Below, in pieces: positions 55,901 to 61,900 of a DNA stretch of 64,000 nt. A program made the translations under genes and the position numbers. A model generated the notes under the pieces. That model searched no databases, had not been told where the DNA came from, and saw only the letters and a program-made list of their open reading frames with translations. The stretch is from Lithobates sylvaticus (taxonomy: Eukaryota > Chordata > Amphibia > Anura > Ranidae). The stretch covers positions 92,761,626 through 92,825,625 of the forward strand of contig CM053034.1 in the NCBI GenBank assembly GCA_028564925.1, in the 5' to 3' direction. Position 1 is the stretch's first letter. The number at the start of each line of letters is the position of its first letter.

Positions 55901-58900
55901 TCCCCATTATATGTTTGTTATGGCACATGGCATACCATAGGAAAATTATTTTTAAAATATACTTAACGTGTCCAGTTGTTTCCTTGGAGCAGGTCTATAC
56001 AGGACTGCAAGCTATTCTAAACTAAATGAAACTGGGGACATACTGGGGAAGACTGATATAAAGTGCACTAACATACATACACTACCCATGCACTGAGATC
56101 TCTAACCCTTTGTTAGGGCGACAGTGTTCAAATCTAGTGTGCAACTGATAATGAAGATCTGTCAGCACAGTACAGACAAGGTTAACTAAGGAAAACATTG
56201 CCAGTCTCGCCTTAAAAGGGAATTTCACTGAACTTCACTTCCGCTTTTGGAACTTTTTTCAGGGAACAGTTACCTAGTTTTGAAAATGTAAGGGTAAGGG
56301 CTCCTATTTCCGCTGGAATCGCCCAGGCCCCCTTCCCAAAAACTCCTGGGACATGTCACAGAATCCAGGAGGCTACGGGATCATTCACAGAATGCATGCG
56401 CAGTGAAGAGCCAGCTGTGAAGCTGCAAGGAGTTCCAGTTGGCTTTCCATAGTCAAGATGGTGGCACTGGAGACCCAAAGACTGGCAAAAAACAGCCCAG
56501 GTAAGGACAGCGCTGGATCCCTGGACAGGTAAGTGTCCTTTTATTAAAAGTCAGCAGCTAAAGTATTTGTAGCTGCTGACTTTTATTTTTTTTAAAAGCA
56601 ACTGAAGATCCTCTTTAGCATGCATATTGGGGAAAGCTAGGTATGATTTTTAGGCACATGAAGAGCAATAAAAAGGTAAGCAGCTATTTTTAAACATTTT
56701 TCCAAGTTATTCTATGTCAATGGGAAGATGTAACAAATATAAAATAGGTGTTTTTCCAATTTGACTGCAAAAGTACATACGGTTGAATATTTAGGTGAAG
56801 CGGAGTTCCACCCAAATTTGAAACTTTTCGCCACTGCATTCGTGACTACTCCACAATTTATCATCTTGTATAGCATTGCGATATACGTGTGCCATGCTTT
56901 TTTTTTTTTTTTAAACGATATGTGCAAGCTCCATATCCCGGAGGAAGCAACAAGTGGGCTTCAGATGCCCACGCTCAAGATTGGAGCACGCTCGCAAGGA
57001 AGAGCAAAGTAATTTTTTTTAAAAGAAAAAGAATGCTAAGACCTACATTTATTACTCATACCACTATATACAGTATATATGCATTGGTGCGACCATCACA
57101 TGTGTGTTTTTAAAAATTATAACAAAAAACAGCTGGAAGTGAAAAACACTACAGTCACTCCTTACCATGAAATATACTTTTTATGCCACAATTTAAATAC
57201 TCACATAGTGGAAACAATGTTCTGTGCTTGGAAATAGGGTCTCATCTACATCAGTGCACTCATTATTTGGGTCATCAATATTCTGCAGGTTTCCAAACTG
57301 GGCAGAGCTGAGAATTATATCTGAGGAGCAAAAAGCGTAATAATAGTATTCAATGTAAAAAAGCTACTACTTTACGTGATACAATCACACAGACAAGTAA
57401 ACAGCACCATCAGTAAGCAATCACTCTGGAAAACCTAAAGAGACCCAATCAGGAATGTAGGAATCAGAATTAGTAATGCAGGTCTACCTTTGAGTGATAG
57501 GTGTAGAGGTGGGTATTTACTTGTATTCTCTCCCAGTTACCCAGTGTCAAGCTGTATGGCCTCTATGGAGGGGCATGCCTGATAACTGATGTTCTATCTG
57601 GGATGCAGGAAGAGGGTAAAACTGTCAATTACATTCTTATTGTTTTATTTTATGTAATTCTGATAGCAGCTTTTTTTTTATGGCAGTTTTTTCATGTGTT
57701 TTATATCTGAACTGAGCTCACACAGGATATGGAACAACCTGTATGTGGGTTTTTAAGCCTGAGCCTTCTTGGACAGAAGAGAATACCAGTAAAGAATATA
57801 AAATTAACTAATTAATGATTGGAAAGCCTGTATTATAAAAATAACAGTTCACGAGAGGAAATTCAGCATGTCACAAATGCCTAATAATGTTCCTTTAAAG
57901 AAGAACTCAATTAAGGATACAATTTAGCTGATGCCGGGTTAAGTGACTTTGTTATTTATTCAGCTGCAGGAGAATCACATGCTAAAAATTCATCAAAAAA
58001 ATGAAGCTGCTCAAAACTGTAGCTTCATTACTAAATGGTCACTTTCCACTAACTCTCCCATCTTCCTTCTCCCCACTCTCTTTTTATTTATCCCCGTGTT
58101 TGTCACTTTTTTGTATTTTTTGTCACAGTGTGATGAGTAGGGTGTTCGGTCCTCGGGCCAACCCTGAAAGTCTTGGGAGGAGGTGGACATGGCCTTTTGG
58201 CTTAGTTCGCCTTCTCTCATGGGGTCTCTCTTCGGGAGAGCCCCACCAAGTACTTGGGTGGGTCTGTTTCGGCAGACCCCCAAAGAAAGGGGTCCGTCTG
58301 GTTTCAGCCAGATGGACCATGTGAAGTACCTCAGTCCCCGTCTGGAGCCTAACGCCCCGGGGGATCAGGGTTAAGGTCCATTCCTAGGGAGGACATGTGT
58401 AACACCCGTTGCACGTTTTGTGTCACTCTTTATGTGTGTGCCCTTTTTTTGGCACCGGGTGGAGTTTTTGGGTGTGTTTCACACGCCACTGGCTTTTCAA
58501 AAAAAAAAAAATCTAGAGACCCTGGTTGGAAAGGCTGACCTTGCATTATTGAATTGCATTAGTATCTACAGTATGTAGTTATTTCCATGGCATTCAAAAT
58601 GTCATGGTTTCAAAGACTCTCTCTTGTCTACTTACACTAAATATACCAATGCTATAGCAAACTAGTGTATTGTTGTCAGCTGTCCTTTTATATTTTCCTA
58701 ACAGTGGTAAGATAAAGTGAGGTGTTGTAATGAAATGGTAATTCCATCTTACTCACCTCCAGAGAGGAATTCATCATGGATGGGCACACCATTATAATCT
58801 CCACACAAGCCACAGGTATGATTTTTATATTTTGGGTCGAGCTCCAGCTAAGTAAGAGAAATTACACAATCATAATTACACTTACAATTTACTACAACCC

Positions 58901-61900
58901 TTACAGAATGTTTCACATGTCATAAAACTATCACTGCCCTAGATTGGTGCCAAAGAGTTTTGGCGCATTAAACAAAAGTTGATATCATAAAATGTAGGCT
59001 GCTGTCAGAAAATTTTACGATAAACTGTAACTTAAACACTATAGGGGCTCTCTCACCATTACAGCATCTTCTTTATTCCACATCACTGTCAATCCAATTT
59101 TTGTGTAGACCTTAAAGTATGCATCATTTTTATGAATGAGGATGCCAGACATATAGAAAGGAGTCCTGGCACTGCAAAACAATATTTAAAAGTAGGGTTT
59201 TAATATTAGATAACATATGCAAACATTCTGTTTAATAAAAAAAAGTTAAGGACAGCAGACTTTAGAACACAACATATTTACATGTTTAGAAGGAAAACTG
59301 TAAATTATCTCTACTATTAGCTATTTTAATAACATTTGTTTTGGACTGACTTTTTGGGAGGATGTGTAGAGTAGCACTGCATTCATCTTCTGGAATGTCA
59401 CGGGGTGTGCTATATAAACATTTTTGTATTCACAGATATTCAAAGTTTGGGGGGGGGGTTCTTATGATGATGGGGTACAGTAGAAATGCATTATAGCAAT
59501 GGAAGGAAAGTACTATTCTTGGAACAAGAGTTTTAATGGAATTCCTGTGAATATCAAAACTAATTTAAATATAGGACAATTGACACTGTTATAGAACACT
59601 AAATTGACATGGGACTAACATTACCAAACTAATGTTTTGATGCATGACTATTTCTGTATTGTTGAACAAAACTCATCAACATATGTCCCTAGTGAAGACT
59701 ATTCACTCCTTTTTTATGCAACCCATGTCTACCAATAAAATAATTCATACTTATCACTGACACGACTTTTGTCCCTGATAGAACACACGAAATTCCTCTA
59801 GGTGTATCATCTGCTGGGGCACTTTTTACTTATTCTACAATTAGCTGAACTGAGCAATTCCAAGTCTTAACATTTCTGCTTGTTAATTTACCATTGGAAA
59901 CGCTTATGATTCACCAGTAGTTATGTAAGGTTTTTTTTCTTGCCACTTATTGATATGTTTTTTTTTTTTTACAGAATCACAATTTTTTTTCTTTTAACAT
60001 ATCGTATATACTCGAGTATAGGCCGTCCCGAGTATAAGCCGAGGCCCCTAATTCACCACAAAAAAATGGGAAAAAACGTATTGACCCATGTATAAGCCGA
60101 GGGTGAAAAATGCAGCAGCTACTGTAAGTGGAAAAGAGTCAGCAATGTCCATCTGCAGCTGCATGTCCCCTGTACAGACCCCCGTGTCCCCATTGCAGCC
60201 TACCTGTGCCGATCCGCCGGTTCTGGGTTCTGGGTCCTGGGTCCTGGGTCCTGTGTCCCTCCCTGTATGATCTGGCAGCCGATGCAGTCCCGCTCTGTCC
60301 CCCCGTGTAAGGCGCCATTCCAATAATACAAAAACCGCGCCTCCTCCTCCTCCTCGTCCGTGATAGGAGGAACACTTTTTTCTCAGCAGTCAGTGTGCAG
60401 TGTTCCGCCTATCACGGACGTCCTCTCATCCTCGTCCATGAGATGAGAATGACAGGACGTCCGTGATAGGCGGAACACTGCACACTGACTTACTGCTGGG
60501 AAAATTAGTGTTCCTCCTATCACGGACGAGGAGGAGGCGCGGCTTTTGAAAACTGCCGTCTGTCTGCATGACACGCTGTTCATGTAGGCAGACGGCGGTG
60601 ACTCGAATATAAGCTGAGGGGGGGACTTTCAGAAAATCTCGGCTTATATTCGAGTATATACGGTACATAATATACATAATGCCCAGTAGCAATTGCATAG
60701 TTTTTGTTCATGTATATGTTTAGGGTTTTTGACAGGTCTTTGTTAATGTATCATTTGGATTATAGTCTCACTTGCTATAAACAAATTAGCTCATTGGTCC
60801 CCATTATCTCCCATTTCTCCAAGTAATACCTATTTATTATACTAGGGCAATATATCAAAAGCGTTTAGATGATTAAAATAGAGCTGTAAATGATATTAGA
60901 AATTTGCAGAGCAAAGCACTGTACTGTTTTCTAAAAATGTTAAATCATAATACATTTAATATATTTTAGTAGAAAAACACAATATGGGATTTCAGAGTGA
61001 CCCTGGGAAACAACAATCAAGACGATAAAGGAAAGAAGTTAGTCATATCACACAACATCTCAGGTTGCCTCAGATAACAATACATTTAAAACCGATTATA
61101 AACTGTTCAGCCAATAATTACTGCAGTTCCATTTAAACTACCCTTTCGGGAAAACTGGAGATTGTGAAATGCAATCACCCAAAACATTTAGGAATGCAGA
61201 TCAGGACCTCTGATTAGACTTTAAAAACAAATTTATTAAGGGTTATTAAAATTTAGATAACGTTCTGTTTTACCTATGGTTGTTTTGTCAATTGGCAAAT
61301 GTGTATGGAATCTAGACAGTGCTCAATTAATCCTCAAATCTACAATATGGGGAATATTTAGACAGACCTAATAATAAATGTCCATGAGTTCAGTAACAGG
61401 CATCATTCCCTAGCACTGAAGTGTGCTTTTTGGCTAGATAACTGCATAGCAAAAGTTTTATTGTCATTTATCTGCTCTTTTTACATTTTAAAATGTCAAA
61501 AAATCTCCAAATTACTACAGTTCTGAAAATATAATATAAATTAAAGAAGGTCAGGAAAGATTGTTAAACAAAACACAGTCTAGGTCATACAAATCACTTT
61601 GTCACCTCTCAAGGTGACTTAGGTGGTTATTGTAAAAACCTGAAGTAGAGTTTGTAATACCAATGTTCCTTTCAAAGAAGCATTTTTGATAAGCTACTCA
61701 TAAACCTACATAGCACTTGTCTATCAGTCTATCAGTCTATCAGTCTATCAACTGCCTATGTACTAAAGAAAACAGTTCTACATTTTGCATATGCCTGTAC
61801 ACTGCAAATGGGCTGCCTTGGCAGAGAAAAGAGTGCTGGAACAAAGAAAGAAATCCCCTTTGAGACAATTGTCACCAGAACAAATGTCACTGTTGGAAGA

